This document shows positions 48,127 through 61,565 of a stretch of 64,000 nt of DNA, piece after piece; the first letter of the stretch is position 1; each line of letters starts with the position of its first letter. This stretch comes from Cannabis sativa (lineage: Eukaryota > Streptophyta > Magnoliopsida > Rosales > Cannabaceae), in NCBI RefSeq assembly GCF_029168945.1, contig NC_083601.1, positions 33,469,660-33,533,659 on the forward strand, written 5' to 3'. Position numbers and translations under genes: made by a program. Under the pieces are notes generated by a model. The model made no database searches. It had not been told where the DNA came from and saw only the letters and a list, made by a program, of their open reading frames with translations.

Positions 48127-49298
48127 ACTAAAATTTGGGTATTCTTTAAATGCCTAAAATTTATTGCTATTTTCCTCTTTTCTGTTTTTTCCCTAACTTT
48201 CCCGGGAACCAAACAGAAAACTTTTGTTATAATGCTGTATAATTTTATTTATCCTGTTAAATAATTCCTTTTGAACCAATTAGCTTAATGTAGCTCTTTC
48301 TGAAAATTATATATAGGATAAATTTCCATCCATCATGATCAATTTTATCCACAAAATATACTTTGTATATATAAATATATATATTTTTAATTGAAGGGTC
48401 TTATATCCAAGGATGTGTTTATCAATCCTACTTTATCTTGTTGCATTTGGTATGGTTGGAGAAACTTTTTAGAGAATAAATTTGCTGTTTTTGTGGAAAG
48501 GACTCTCTCAATAAGTTTTTCATGGTGTGACTTCTTGTAACTTCAGAAAGTTTGGTCCTTGAATTTAAAGTCCAGTATGTTAAAATGGGTGAGAATTGTT
48601 TAATTCATTTTGTGTTGGAAAATAAGACTTTAAAACAAACTATTTAATAATAGAGTATTAGGCTAAAAAAAAATAGAAAATTCAATAAAAGATTTGTAAG
48701 AAAATAAGAGTCTCTTATCAAGAAGACGCTTTGTCAGGAAAATGTTTAACAAAAAGTACAAAAGGATGATAATTTTTATATAAGTTGTTATGTGCACTTC
48801 CGTAAAAATATATAAAAAAAACTACTTTTAAATATAAAAAAATTAAAAAAATATTACCAAACTAAGAAAGTAAAAAACATGATCAAATAAATAAAATTGA
48901 TTTTTAAATTTTTAGTTCACGCTTTTATTTAATATTTATTTCATGATTCTCTTTTAAATTTATAACTACAAACTTGTTTTTTATTTTATATCCCGATTAC
49001 AAATCAAATCAATCCAATCTATATCCAAAATTTTGTCAAGAAGTACATATAAAATTATATACTTTTCAGCATTTGCTCAAAATATACAGATTAGACATGC
49101 CAATCAAGTCAGTGCTTTAGTTTTTTTTAAGACTTTGTGTATTGTAGAAACATTCAAAGAGGACTAACTGTTTCATCTTTATCCCCACATAATAAACATA
49201 TCTTGTTAATATTTGTGTCAAACTTGGAGATCAATTTCCTAATTCTAAGATTCTGTAAAATTATCAGCCACAAGATAAATATGTGCTTTATAGAACTT
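48127..49298. other. Spacer, no supported gene
   Basis: AT-rich sequence following the L28 fragment, probably first-intron remnant in its first part. No L28 exon 2 was found. Confidence 0.45.
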
Positions 49299-49608
49299 GG
49301 CGTTTGGTTGAAGGTAATGAAATAGAATGGAAAGGAAAGGAAACAATCTTCATTCTATTCCTTTGTTTGGTTGCATATTAATGTGTTGGAATGACATTCC
49401 AATGGAATGGTCTTTCCACCATTTTGGTGGAATGACTATTCCATTTTAAAATGGAAGGAAAGACTATTTCAATGCATGATGAGAAAAAATTTAATAATTT
49501 TTTTTATCAATTATTTTTATGTATTTTAAATTTTATTCTATTCCATTCCTATTCCTATTCACATTTCCATTTCCATTCCTATGTTTTCATTCCTTCCAAC
49601 CAAACGCT
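49299..49608. mobile_element. MITE with GCGTTTGGTTG ends, ~310 bp
   Basis: The left end GGCGTTTGGTTGAAGGTAAT and the right end ATTCCTTCCAACCAAACGC are inverted copies, with GGAATGGAA / TTCCATTCC blocks throughout. No coding capacity is present. A truncated copy starts at 63364. Superfamily uncertain; ends of this type are common in hAT-like MITEs. Confidence 0.65.
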
Positions 49609-50135
49609 AGTGTAGTCCAAACTTCATTGTTTCATCTCACATTTTCTCTGTTTTTAGAAAGAGAATGCTATGGCCAACCTTGATACTATATGACTCAGTT
49701 GCGAAGCTTGATATATCCACTTTATCTATGAATAAATTTTTAACTGCTAACATTCTTTTCTAGTACCAGCTACTCTCAATCGAAGCAAGGGGGGCTTGTC
49801 TTCGAATCTAAGGGAGAATCTTGGTTGGTTAATCAAGATCTAAAGGTAAATTGTTGTAAGAATCTTTGTTGTATTGTTTTACATCCATTTAATTTACAAA
49901 CTGGAATTTGTATATTAACATTAATTTTTATTGGAGATTATTTACCATACTAAGGCAGTTAGACTCAAAATAAACATGTTGGGTTTATTAAAATTTTTTA
50001 GTGTACTAATTTAGCTAAATAATCCCATTTGAATATCGAGAAACACTTTATTATGTTTATTCCTTGGAGATATAATATGACCTTTGTTATTAGGCATGAT
50101 CATACAAAACTTTACTTATTTATAATTATAAGGTA
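49609..50135. other. Spacer with a weak exon candidate
   Basis: A segment at about 49775-49844 lies between TTTTCTAG and GGTAAATTG and stays open in one frame (QSKQGGLVFESKGESWLV). It is not part of L28 and I do not recognise it, so no gene is claimed. Confidence 0.25.
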
Positions 50136-50149
50136 AACTATTAGGATTT

Positions 50150-51044
50150 TTTTTTTTGAATCAAAGATGATTTTATTCATAAACTTTCAGCATAAACAAT
50201 AGTCTTTAAAGCAAGAGGAGCATCATGCTCACTGAAAGTACAATCTGACTTCAAACAAGACCCTCTAGCAACACAGTGAGCGGGCTTATTAGCAGATCGT
50301 TTAACGAAAATTACAGAAATGTTATTTAATGACAATACTAACTCCTGACAATCACGAACAAGCAATCCAAACTGGGAAGGCATAGCAATTGAACTTTTAA
50401 GAGCTTGAACAGCAATCAAGGAATCAGTTTCAAGCACCACATCAATCCATTGCTTTCTCTTGATCCAACTTAAAGCCTCTTTGATACCAATTATCTCTGC
50501 AACTTCAGGCTTCACCACCCCAGATCGGCTTCCTGAAATTGCTTCAATAAGTGTACCTTTGTAATCCCGAGCTACACAACCAAAACCAAACTTATTCTCC
50601 GATTGGAAAATAGCGCCATCAACATTGACCTTAACCGTATTTGTCATTGGTTTCCGCTAGTGCTCTCTAACATTGTTAATATCATCTACTAACAATGCCC
50701 CCTTTTTTTGTGATTGAGCACTACTCCATTAGTCAAGGGTAATTCTAGCCGATCGCACCACTTCTAAGGCAGAACAAGATTTGCTATTCCACACAACATC
50801 ATTCCGCACAGCCCAAATTTTCCAACTTACCATAGCAGCTTCTTGGATAACTTCTACAGGTTGAGAATCAATCAATCTAAAGAACCAAAGCTTGAAATCA
50901 TTCTCTTGTATAGTAGCAGTACTAACACAAGATAAATTCCAACAAGCTTTACTAAATGCACAACCCAATAGAATATGGAAGATGGTCTCCTCGGCTAAGC
51001 TACATAAGGGACACGAAGTTTCAACATTAACATGCTTCGTATTT
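50150..51044 (-). mobile_element. 5'-truncated LINE with 14-bp target duplication
   Basis: AACTATTAGGATTT occurs at 50136-50149 and 51045-51058. Between them the minus strand reads from a zf-RVT-like end (CAFSKACWNLS), through a VSWKIWAVRNDVVWN stretch, to an RNase H domain (50647-50177, with VKVNVDGAIF, GFGCVARDYKGTL, VVLETDSLIAVQAL and FVKRSANKPAHCVAR), then an A tail (T run at 50150-50158). Two in-frame stops, TAA at 50729 and TAG at 50657, interrupt it. RNase H wording is close to the copy at 31300, so the two belong to one LINE subfamily. Confidence 0.9.
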
Positions 51045-51164
51045 AACTATTAGGATTTATTTACATATACTTTGATTTATTTTCTTAGATTAAAGTGATG
51101 ATATACATTAGTCACTATTGAAGACTGTTTGTAGTACTAATTAAATTTAATTCCTCACATATAA

Positions 51165-51416
51165 TTAAATTTAAAATTTATTTAAACATTTCCAACAAAA
51201 TAAATAAATTTACATATTAATTAAATCTTTACATAAACACAAAATAATAAAATAAATAAATTTACATATTAACCGAACATTTACATAACACAACTCTTAT
51301 TTACTCTTCATTAGGAAGATGAGCATCACTAATAAAAGAAGAATCATCACAATTGAAGGGAATGGGGCATCATAGGAAGACGACGATTAAGATGATACTG
51401 GCGATGAAGCATTTAA
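51165..51416 (-). pseudogene. Second C2-NT-tail copy, 3' part
   Basis: The sequence matches the 3' untranslated region and the last ~20 codons of the gene at 45585-47319 (the ATGAGCATCACTAATAAAAG, GGGGCATCATAGGAAGACG and GATGATACTGGCGATG blocks, with small indels). It stops exactly where the LTR element begins at 51417 and continues at 61566. Confidence 0.85.
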
Positions 51417-53287
51417 TGTTGGAAATTATTTTACCAGGATCTTAGATCTACTCACAAGTATGTTTATTAACATCCTAAATATGAACTTTCTAAAACGATG
51501 AAATAAACACATATAAAGTTTAAGAAACCTTACATTGGGTGCAATAACAATATGACTCCTTCCGTTCGTATATCTAGCCCTTGATTCCTTTCTAGCAAGA
51601 GCATTATCAATATCCGAACTCGGATCTCTTTCTCTCGAATCTTTGATGCGTCGAATCTCCTTTGCCGATGATCTTTCTTCACGATCTTCCTCACTATGAT
51701 CGAGGTATCACTTGATGTGTGTGGGCACTACTCTAATCACTAAGAGAGGTTCGAAATATCGAGGAAGAAAGAGAGAGAGAGTGGCAGAGAAGAGAGTGGA
51801 GGCTCGTGTTTTTCCGATTCGTAAAGTGTGTAATTTTCCCGAAGCCTTCACTATCTATTTATAGCATTCCACTAGGGTTTGATTTGAATTATAGGGCATT
51901 AAAATAATGAAAAAATCATTTAAAAAAGATAACACAAGTGGTCGCCCTATGCTAGGTGGATCGGGCCTTGATTTTTGCAATTTTGCAATTTTACCACTTT
52001 TGTATCTGATTTTCTCAAAAATGCCAATTTCCTAATTCAATCATTTAAATGCCAATTCTAACTATTTAATAACTATAAATAATTATTAAATAATATTGTC
52101 ATTTATCATATTTATTAATTGAACCATACAAAGTATCATAATTAACAAATATGCCCCTATAAACTCTTTCTTTACAATTTCGCCTCTTACTTAGTGAAAA
52201 TTTCACAAATAGACATAGTCTAATTTGTGAATTATAATTGATTAATCAAAACCAATTACATGAGTCTTACAAGCAATATTATCTCAACTAGTGGGGGGAC
52301 CATGGGTCTATATAACCGAGCTTCCAATAAGTAGATCAAGAATTTAGCACTAAAATTCACTAACTTATTAATTCTTCATGAATCCACGCATAGAACTCGA
52401 ATTGCACTCTCAAGCATATAGAATGCTCTATATGTTCCACCATATAGACACATCATTAGTTATCCATTGTTATAATCCTAATGTGATCAATGATCCTCTA
52501 TATGAATGATCTACACCGTAAAGTGGATTAAATTACCGTTACACCCTACAATGTATTTATTCCTTAAAACACTTGACCCCGTATAAATGATATTTCAGCC
52601 TAATGTGAAATGAGTACTCCACCATTTATGTTCGTTTGGTCAAGCTCAAGGAGATCATCCTTTGCTTACTATTCGCCGCATGTAAGCCATGCATTCCATG
52701 TTTATGCTAGCGCTCCCACTCAATTGCACTACCGTGTTCCCAAAATGTACGTATCACCCCGACCTAAAAGTAGGCTTAACTAACAAATCAAAGAACACGA
52801 ATAGCCTTTCTCGAGATTGAGCCTAAACATATCGTGATTAAGATCATTCGATCTAGATCAACTAGCGATACGACTTGAATAGATATTACTAAGTTTAATA
52901 AATCTAAGTCAAAGTTCAATATCTATCCCTTCCGATGCATACTCCATGCATCCAACTCGAGCTTTACTTTAACCAATGTTCTGGAAAGAACATAGTATTT
53001 CTCCAAATACAAGTAAACTCGTAGATTATCATATCGCAAAAAACCCCGTGTCCGATAAATCTAGAAACTTTATTCACATAGTCATGTTTACTTTCCAATG
53101 TGTCGATCAGCACAATAAACAGATCAAGTATGTGAAAAGGGTTTCGTATGAATTTATACATTATGTACATATAATCATGAAATAAATCATGTGAACCATG
53201 CAACATTAAATGTTATTTCGATCTATATTAATAAGTAAATCTCGATTATATTGAAATGAGTTTTATTTAGTGGCATAAAACCCAACA
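51417..53287 (-). repeat. 3' LTR of the LARD-like element
   Basis: 1871 bp, TGTTGG...CCAACA ends. A TATA box (CTATAAATAG on the minus strand) is at 51855-51864. It is nearly identical to the other LTR except for many small indels and clustered changes. Confidence 0.9.
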
Positions 53288-56200
53288 AACTCCCACTTGC
53301 ACTAATATAAAACAAAAAGTGCGTTTCAAATAATCTCAACACCTCGATATACAAATCAAGTGTAGTAGTAGTAAACTCCTCGTAATGTGATCCGAAAAGT
53401 TGAATTAACCACAACCTTTTCTCCACCATTACTCTTCCTTTAATCACAAAATCATTGATAATGTGAAATTCCTCTCTATATGTTTACTCTCGGATACCGG
53501 ATTCTATACCTTTGGCAACTACTTTTGGTTAATCAAAGAAATTAACACTAGTAGTTTAAGGCAATTTGGAATGGTGCCAAAGATGTATGTAACTTTCCTT
53601 AGATCGAATAAGTAACTTTCGCTAGCCTTTAACATTCAAATCCTTCTTCGGTAGACCTAGAGACTTCGTATAGGTTTTTACACTTCTCCAAAATCACTAT
53701 TCCACCCCTGCAGTAACCACCATCTTATCGAAATATTTACTAGCACATAGGCAAATTTCGAAATCCGATATGGTGTAGTCTAAGAGTTTTAAACACACCC
53801 TTATACCAACATATAGTTCCTCTTCTTAATCTTAAAATTTACTTGATTGTCTTCCAATGTTCTTCTCCCCGGATTAATCCGATACCTACTATTACTCCCA
53901 CTCAACAAGAAACGTGTCCGGTCTAAGGCATACAAAAGCATATCTAAGACCTCTCAATCGTTGATGTAAGAAATTCTTTCATGGCTTTATCTTTTCCGGG
54001 AATAGTTAAGACTTTTCCTTAGATAAATAAAATCTATACCTAAGAAGTTGTGAAGCTTCTATAGATTGCCATTAGAAAGAAAATGCTTCAAAGATCTTAC
54101 TAAAGTAAGCTGCTTGCACTAGAGTAAGTAATTACCAGGTATACCACAAGCCATAGGTTTAGATATACTCAAACCTATAATACTAGTGAACAGAAGTTTT
54201 GTTAAGTCCATAGAATAGACTTATTAACGAAAATTTCCTTTTATGTCCTCGTAATAGAAAACTTTAGGTCATTCCATGTGAATGGATTAAACCATAGTTC
54301 TATTGGCTTTCTTCTTAGTTTCTTATCTCGACAATCCATTACTTGTTTAAACTCACAATGGATTTTAATCACTAAGTTGTCTCCAAGTCATAAGAAGGTG
54401 AGTTCCTAGAAACTCTCCCACTACGACAAGGTACCGCGAATTATGTCGAAGAAAACTAAATGGTATTAACCTCTTGGTTGTGACAAGACAAGAGAGGCAG
54501 TGGGATCATCATATGTCATATAAGATGATAGAACACTTTTGGAATCAAGAATTAAATATCTCCTTTATTTGCTACTTGTTTTCCGTACTTAGTCATTTTC
54601 TTAGAAAAGTAGTATTTGTTTGAACAAACACTTTCTTATCTATCGACAATGGGATGGTCCACCCCTAATCACTTAGAATAGCTAAGAAAACATGGTTAAC
54701 AGCTCTAGCTTTTCTTAAGATTTTGATTAGGTCATCCATGAATCTAGTAATGATTTACATTAAGTATACAACCATTACATCATTCTCGAAATTGTATTAC
54801 CATGTATGGATTTGTAACGACTCGCAACTAATCATCAATATGCAACTCGAAATTTCTGTGGAGGTAAGTTTGGATATAATTCAAAAATCAATTTAATGAT
54901 CTTTGAACCGCATATCTACTAACTATTTCTCCACCCCTATCGCCCGCAAGATCTTTAACCACATACCTTAATGGTGTTTAACCATTGCTAGAAATTAATG
55001 AAATTTTTCAAACATTTCAAATTTCTTTGCTAAAAGGTATAATCTAGAGTTATCGCTTTAAGAATACAACGAAAAAACTCATATCCACCCCCGAATGTAC
55101 ATCCATCTGCGAATGAGATGAATTACTTTTAAAGGGATATAGGCATATTAACTCTTTGCAGAGATTGATCTTGTCAAATCCACTATGAACAAGATACAAA
55201 TGCCATAGATTAAGAAAATGTGGTGTTGTCTATGATGACATAGGTTTAGTTACATCAAAGAGTTCTTAGAATACTTCAAGTGGATCCCGGTCACGTATCA
55301 CCTAACTCACATTCCATACGCTTAATCCATTAATCAAAGATGGATATTAAACACTTGAGAAAGTGTAACCGTATTGTATTCGGAATTAGAAATTTAAGAA
55401 AATTTCTATTTGGAATCTAAAATTAAAGTCAAAGACTTAAATTCAACCAAATTTAATGAGTAATTCTTTCGACCACCACTACTAATACAAACTCTAAGTC
55501 GATTTGCCCATACAAGTAGGAGATTTCTAAGATTGAGGATTTATATCAATCGGGAATAGAATTTCTAAGTTATAATCATATGCGTCATATAAAATGACAT
55601 GAAATGATTTATAGACCATTCATCCAATGATATGTTTTTAAAGCTAATTCGAAATGAATAAGCTAAGAGGAATTAGGATAATTTCTGCTTAAAATAAGAA
55701 TCCAACGATGCTTCGATTAGCGAAAGTCAAAGTAATCTTATTTATATAATCTTCTTGTTTCATATCGTAAAAATACTAGTCTAAGGTGTCATCAATTGAT
55801 GAACAACATGTCGCATATACAATATTTATCTTTCGAGATCTAACACTATTATGTATGTCTAATGGTGAAAATCCACTAAAGTGGATTTATCTCATTAGAT
55901 AAACAAGCCAAGTTAGACCAACAATGAAGATTCGAAATTAAACTACAACTTAATAACCGTAAAATAACATGGTTCAATATAATTCATACACAATTCGTAA
56001 ATTATAAACATATAAGAAGTAGGAATGACAAGTGAAAATACTAAAAACTTACAATCCTAAATAATTTCCAAGGTTTTCAACAAACCGATATCGTTGTCCC
56101 GTTTAGGCGAGAGTCAAAGCTACCATTCATTGAATGTAGAGTTGTACTTCGTCTAAAATGTTAAACATTCTAAGCAACCTTTTATTCGATCAAGATTGAA

Positions 56201-59200
56201 TTCGCCGTTGTCCCGTTGTGCGAGAGTCAAGGCAATTCTATCTTATGAGCTTCCACCATTGTTTCATAATTTGCAAGTCAAGTATGGTCGCCACCATTGT
56301 GGTGATCCATACCATACAAAACACTTACAAACTACTTATCATGCGAGGTTAAACGTGCGAAATTGCTAATGAACGTTCCTCCATTGTGTGAGGATTACTC
56401 ACTAAAACAAACGCTGTAAAAACCCACAATGGAGATCGAATGTCTCTCGATAATAAAGCTCATTATTTAAAAAGAGTTGTATTTTCTTTTATTCTCTTTA
56501 TTTATTCTATTTATTTTAAATATATATTTATTTATTTAAAATTTCCAATTTAGAATGAAAATTCTAAATATAAATTTTAATTTAATATTTATAAATTTTA
56601 CTTAGATGGATATGAAAATAACATGAATTATTTCCATCTTAGTAATAATTTCCAATAAATATTTAGAAAAAAATATTTAAGTTGTTACAAAATTAATTTA
56701 AATTAATTTACAACTCAAATTTAATTTTCTATAAATATATATTGCATTTCGAAAATTAAAGTATATAAGAATACAATTTTCGAAAAATGCATATTAAAAT
56801 AAAAAATAAATCTCGGAAAAATTATTCTAATTTAATGTTGGCCCAAAAATTAATTAATAAAATTAATTTACAACAAAATATAATTTTCCTATTTAATTAA
56901 ATATATAAGAAAAATTACAAATATTTAAGTATGATGATGAAAATCAACTTAAATATTAATTTTCTATTTAATTAAATACACTAGAAAAATACTTCAAGCA
57001 AAAATATCACCTATCTAGATTTTCCTTTGACTAATTAATTCTATTTCTAATAATATACTTTAATTCAATTTATTTTAAATTAATCAATAAATGAAAAAAT
57101 CATTGATTTAAGTTGATCCAAGAATTAATTAAAATAATTAATTTACAACTTAATCTATTTTTCAAAATAAAATTCGAAATTTAGCATTTAAGAAATACAA
57201 TTTCGAAAATTGATTAATAAAATAAAGAAAAAATATATTTTGAAAATTATTTAAATTTAGTTGAAAAAAATAAATTTCAACTAAAAATAATTTTCTATTT
57301 AATTAAATGTCATGAAAAAGAAATATTTAAGTATGATGATAAAAATCAACTTAGATATTTAATTTTCAAATTAATTAAATGTATTAAATTCAAGAAATAA
57401 ATAATTAAGTGTGTAGAAGGCTTAATTATTAATCTCTAGTTTAATACTAGGAAAAAATATATTTAAAATAAATTGTACCAAAATTAATTAATAAATAATT
57501 AATTTCACAATTTATAATATTTTCCTATTTAATATTAGAAATAATAAGTAGTCTATAAATAACTATCTAAAATATCTTATTTGACTAAGTATCTTTTCCA
57601 CAAAATTTGAAAAATATCTAATTTAAGTTGTACTAGAAAAATCTAACTTAAATATTTTCAAATTTAAATTTAATTAAATATCAAAAATTAAGTTGTAACC
57701 ACTTAATTTGAAAATATTCCATTTTAAGTTAATATTTGAAAAGATATTAACTTAAAAAAAATATCTAAAGAATCTTAATAACCAATGCCTAAAATTCCTC
57801 AACTTAATTTTGAAATTTTGAATTCAAAAGATATTCGCATTTAAGTTGGTTAGTTGAAGATAACTAAATATCAACTTAAATAGGAATATTTAATGAAAAA
57901 TTTAAATTAAGTTCCTTAAAGAAATCTAGATGTATTATAATTCTATATTTAATTAAATACAAGAAAATACATATAGTTTTAGCTTAGAATATAAAATTCC
58001 TTAAACTATAATTTTTCTTAAATTACTTTCAAAATAAATGAAATTAATTATGTTGTTAAACAATTTTATTAGGTTAAACTAGTTTAATTAACCTAGTACA
58101 AGCCTATTCAAATCGTGCAAATGGGCCTTCACCGGGGGTGGTTTGTGTGAGGGTGTCGCATGTCGTACCCACTTCTATGGCTCCCAACTCTCACACAAGG
58201 CCCAAAAGAGAGGACTTTAACCTTAATAAGAACAACTGTTATTCATTGAATAAGCCCAATAACTAAATGGGCCTAAATAAAATCTATCAAGAACTATGAT
58301 AATTTATTTTAAGCAACAACAACCTATATGTATCTATAATCAAATTAAACACATGTGCTCACATTGTGCACACTTTGATGGGTCCTATCATGTTGCTAGT
58401 CATACACAGATGAAAGAAGATTGTAAAATTTACTCCGTTACAAATTATTAATCGACTATGGAGCCATCGTATCATTGATCTCGGCAAAAGAACTATGGCT
58501 ATTTGCAATCAAGTAATAATAGGTTTTAAAAACTTACACATAAGCTAAAACACATACTCCCGCAACAAGGTTACGGATAGTTGGATGTAGGATTTATTTA
58601 ATTTTAAATTAAATATTTAATTTCGAAAATAATTAATTAAATAAAAAAAATAATTTTTCGAAAAATTTAAAAAATTTGAAAATTCGAAATTTTTTTTTTT
58701 AAAAAATTTAAATTTAAAATTAAACCTACAATTTTTGAAAATTAGGTTTCAACCAACCTAAATATCATTGCAAAAAAATTTGCTAACTACTTTTAAATTT
58801 TAAATGTTATTTTATAAATAAAAATTAAATAAAAAATTAGAAAAGATAAATAAATATCTTTTTCAAATTTTAAATGTAATTTAAATAAATAAAATAACAA
58901 AATTTAAAAAAATTAGCAAAATATCTTATATCATTTAAAAATTACATGATTATAAATATCTTATTTTAAATTTAAATATTGGCCAAAATATCTAAAAAGA
59001 TTTAATTAAAAATCTTAAAAGATAAGATATTTTTAAAATATCTTAAAAGATATTATAAATATCTTAAAAGATATTATAAATATCTTAAAATATCTGACCT
59101 TAAATTTAAAAAAAATATAATCAAATTTAAAAATAAGATAGATTTTTAAGCAAAAAAGATAAATACTAATTCTATTCAAATTCAAATTACACTAATATCT

Positions 59201-59660
59201 TGAATTAAATTAAAAAAATTTAAATTAATTCAAAATGATAATTAGAATTGAATTAGGAATAGTAATAAGATATATACAAAACCATACAAAAAATTGGAAG
59301 TTAATTCCATGAAAAATTATGAAAAATTGAAGAAAATTGAAAAAAATTCGAAACCGTACGGACAGTTCTCATGATCGTGAAACTATCAAAGATGCCCCCC
59401 GATTTTGTCAAATCTTCAAAAAATCATAACTAATTCAAATAAAATCCAAATTGAGTTCTGTAAAAGGCTAACTTGCTTAATTTTTTCCATACTATCCAAT
59501 AAAAATAATGCCAGAACCGAAATAACAATTATTTTTCACGAAAATTTCACAATCATCAATCAATCATCAAATAACACTCAATACAACATGATACCATCCA
59601 AAGAACATACAAACAATCGTTTTAAAGTCCAAATTTCTTGCAAGTAAATCAATTACCATG
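53288..59660 (-). other. Non-coding interior of the LARD-like element
   Basis: 53300-56450 has balanced composition with conserved-looking blocks but stops in all frames. Two related blocks (TCGTTGTCCCGTTTAGGCGAGAGTCAA at about 56091 and CCGTTGTCCCGTTGTGCGAGAGTCAAGG at about 56202) repeat within it. 56450-59650 is extremely AT-rich, with AAATATTTAAGT- and AATTAATTTA-type motifs over and over, and carries a GC-richer island at 58110-58210. No gag, protease, integrase or RT motif was found on either strand. Confidence 0.6.
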
Positions 59661-59672
59661 GCTCAGATACCA
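59661..59672 (-). other. Primer binding site of the LARD-like element
   Basis: The minus strand reads TGGTATCTGAGC, one base different from the common initiator tRNA-Met site. Confidence 0.8.
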
Positions 59673-59674
59673 GT

Positions 59675-61565
59675 TGTTGGAAATTATTTTACCAGGATCT
59701 TAGATTCTACTCACAAGTATGTTTATTAACATCCTAAATAATACGAACTTTCTAAAACGATGAAATAAACACATATAAAGTTTAAGAAACCTTACATTGG
59801 GTGCAGCGGAATAATATGACTCCTTCCGTTCGCATATCTAGCCCTTGATTCCTTTCGTAGCAGAGCATTATCAATATCCGAACCTCGGATCTCTTTCTCT
59901 CGAATCTTGATGCCGAATCTCCTCAATGATCTTTCTTCACGATCTTCCTCACTATGATCGAGGTATCACTCGATGTGTGTGGGCACTACTCTAATCACTA
60001 AGAGAGGTTCAAAATATCGAGGAAGAAAAGAGAGAGAGAGTGGCTGAGAAGAGAAGAGAGAGGCTCAGTTTTTCCGATTCGTAAAGTGTGTAATTTTCCC
60101 GAAGCCTTCACTCATCTATTTATAAGATTCCACTGTGGTTTGATTTGAATTATATGGCATTAAAATAATGAAAAAATCATTTAAAAAAGATAACACAAGT
60201 GGCCGCCCTATGCTAGGTGGACTGGCCTCGATTTTTGCAATTTTGCAAAATTTTACCACTTTTGTATCTCGATTTTCTCAAAAATGCCAATTTCCTAATT
60301 CAATCATTTAAATGCCAATTCTAACTATTTAATAACTATAAATAATTATTAAATAATATTGTCATTTATCATATTTATTAATTGAACCATACAAAGTATC
60401 ATAATTAACAAATATGCCCCTATAAACTCTTTCTTTACAATTTCGCCCTTACTTAGTGAAAATTTCACAAATAGACATAGTCTAATTTGTGAATTATAAT
60501 TGATTAATCAAAACCAATTACATGAGTCTTACAAGCAATATTATCTCAACTATGCTGGGGACCATGGGTCTATATAACCGAGCTTCCAATAAGTAGATCA
60601 AGAATTTAGCACTAAAATTCACTAACTTATTAATTCTTCGTTGAATCCACGCATAGAACTCGTAATTGCACTCTCAAGCATATAGAATGCTCTATATGTT
60701 CCACCATATAGTACACATCATTAGTTATCCATTGTTATAATCCTAATGTGATCAATGATCCTCTATATGAATGATCTACAATCAGAAAGTGGATTAAATT
60801 ACCGTTACACCCTACAATGTATTTAATCCTTAAAACACTTGACCCCGTATAAATGATATTTCAGCTAATGTGAAATGAGTACTCCACCATTTATGTTCGT
60901 TTGGTCAAGCTCGAAGGAGATCATCCTTTGCTTACTATTCGCCGCATGTAAGCTTGCGATTCCATGTTTATGCTAGCGCTCCCACTCAATTGCACTACCG
61001 TGTTCCCAAAATGTACGTATCACCCTGACCTAAAAGTAGGCTTAACTAACAAATCAAAGAACACGAATAGCCTCTCGAGATTGAGCCTAAACATATCAGG
61101 ATTAAGATCATTTGATCTAAAGATCAACTAGCGATATTGACTTGAATAGATATTACGGTAAGTTTAATAAATCTAAGTCAAAGTTCAATATCTGGCCCCT
61201 TCCGATGCATACTCCATGCATCCAACCCGAGCTTTACTTTAACCAATGTTCGGGAAAGAACATAGTATTTCTCCAAATACAAGTAAACTCTCGTTGTAGA
61301 TTATCATATCAAGAAAACCCCGTGTCCGATAAATCTAGGAAACTTTATTCACATAGTCATGTTTACTTTCCAATGTGTCGATTTCGACAATAAACAAAAG
61401 GATCAAGTATGTGAAAAGGGTTTCAGATGAATTTATACATTATGTACATATAATCATGAAATAAATCATGTGAACCATGCAACATTAAATGTTATTTCTG
61501 ATCTATATTAATAAGTAAATCTGATTATATTGAAATGAGTTTTATTTAGGGCATAAAACCCAACA
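59675..61565 (-). repeat. 5' LTR of the LARD-like element
   Basis: 1891 bp. The TATA box (CTTATAAATAG, minus strand) is at about 60114-60125. The primer binding site follows two bases after its inner end. Confidence 0.9.

Larger units (their letters stand above)
51417..61565 (-). mobile_element. LTR retrotransposon without coding capacity (LARD-like), 10.1 kb
   Basis: Two long, highly similar LTRs (51417-53287 and 59675-61565; ends TGTTGG...CCAACA) are flanked by TTTAA duplications (51412-51416 and 61566-61570). On the minus strand the primer site TGGTATCTGAGC (59672-59661) lies two bases inside the upper LTR, and a purine tract (GCAAGTGGGAGTTTG, 53300-53286) lies at the lower LTR, so orientation is minus. 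The 6.4-kb interior has no open frame longer than ~80 codons and no recognisable gag or pol. Such large non-coding elements are mobilised by proteins from relatives. The tRNA-Met primer fits copia or gypsy equally. Confidence 0.9.

Noticed and set aside
52964..53447. Short frames in the LTR of the 10.1-kb element
   Set aside because: The equivalent region of the other LTR does not preserve the same frames, so they are not selected coding sequence.
61508..61565. C-terminal extension of the pseudogene frame into the LTR
   Set aside because: The frame simply reads through the insertion border; the real 3' end of this copy is at 51165-51416.
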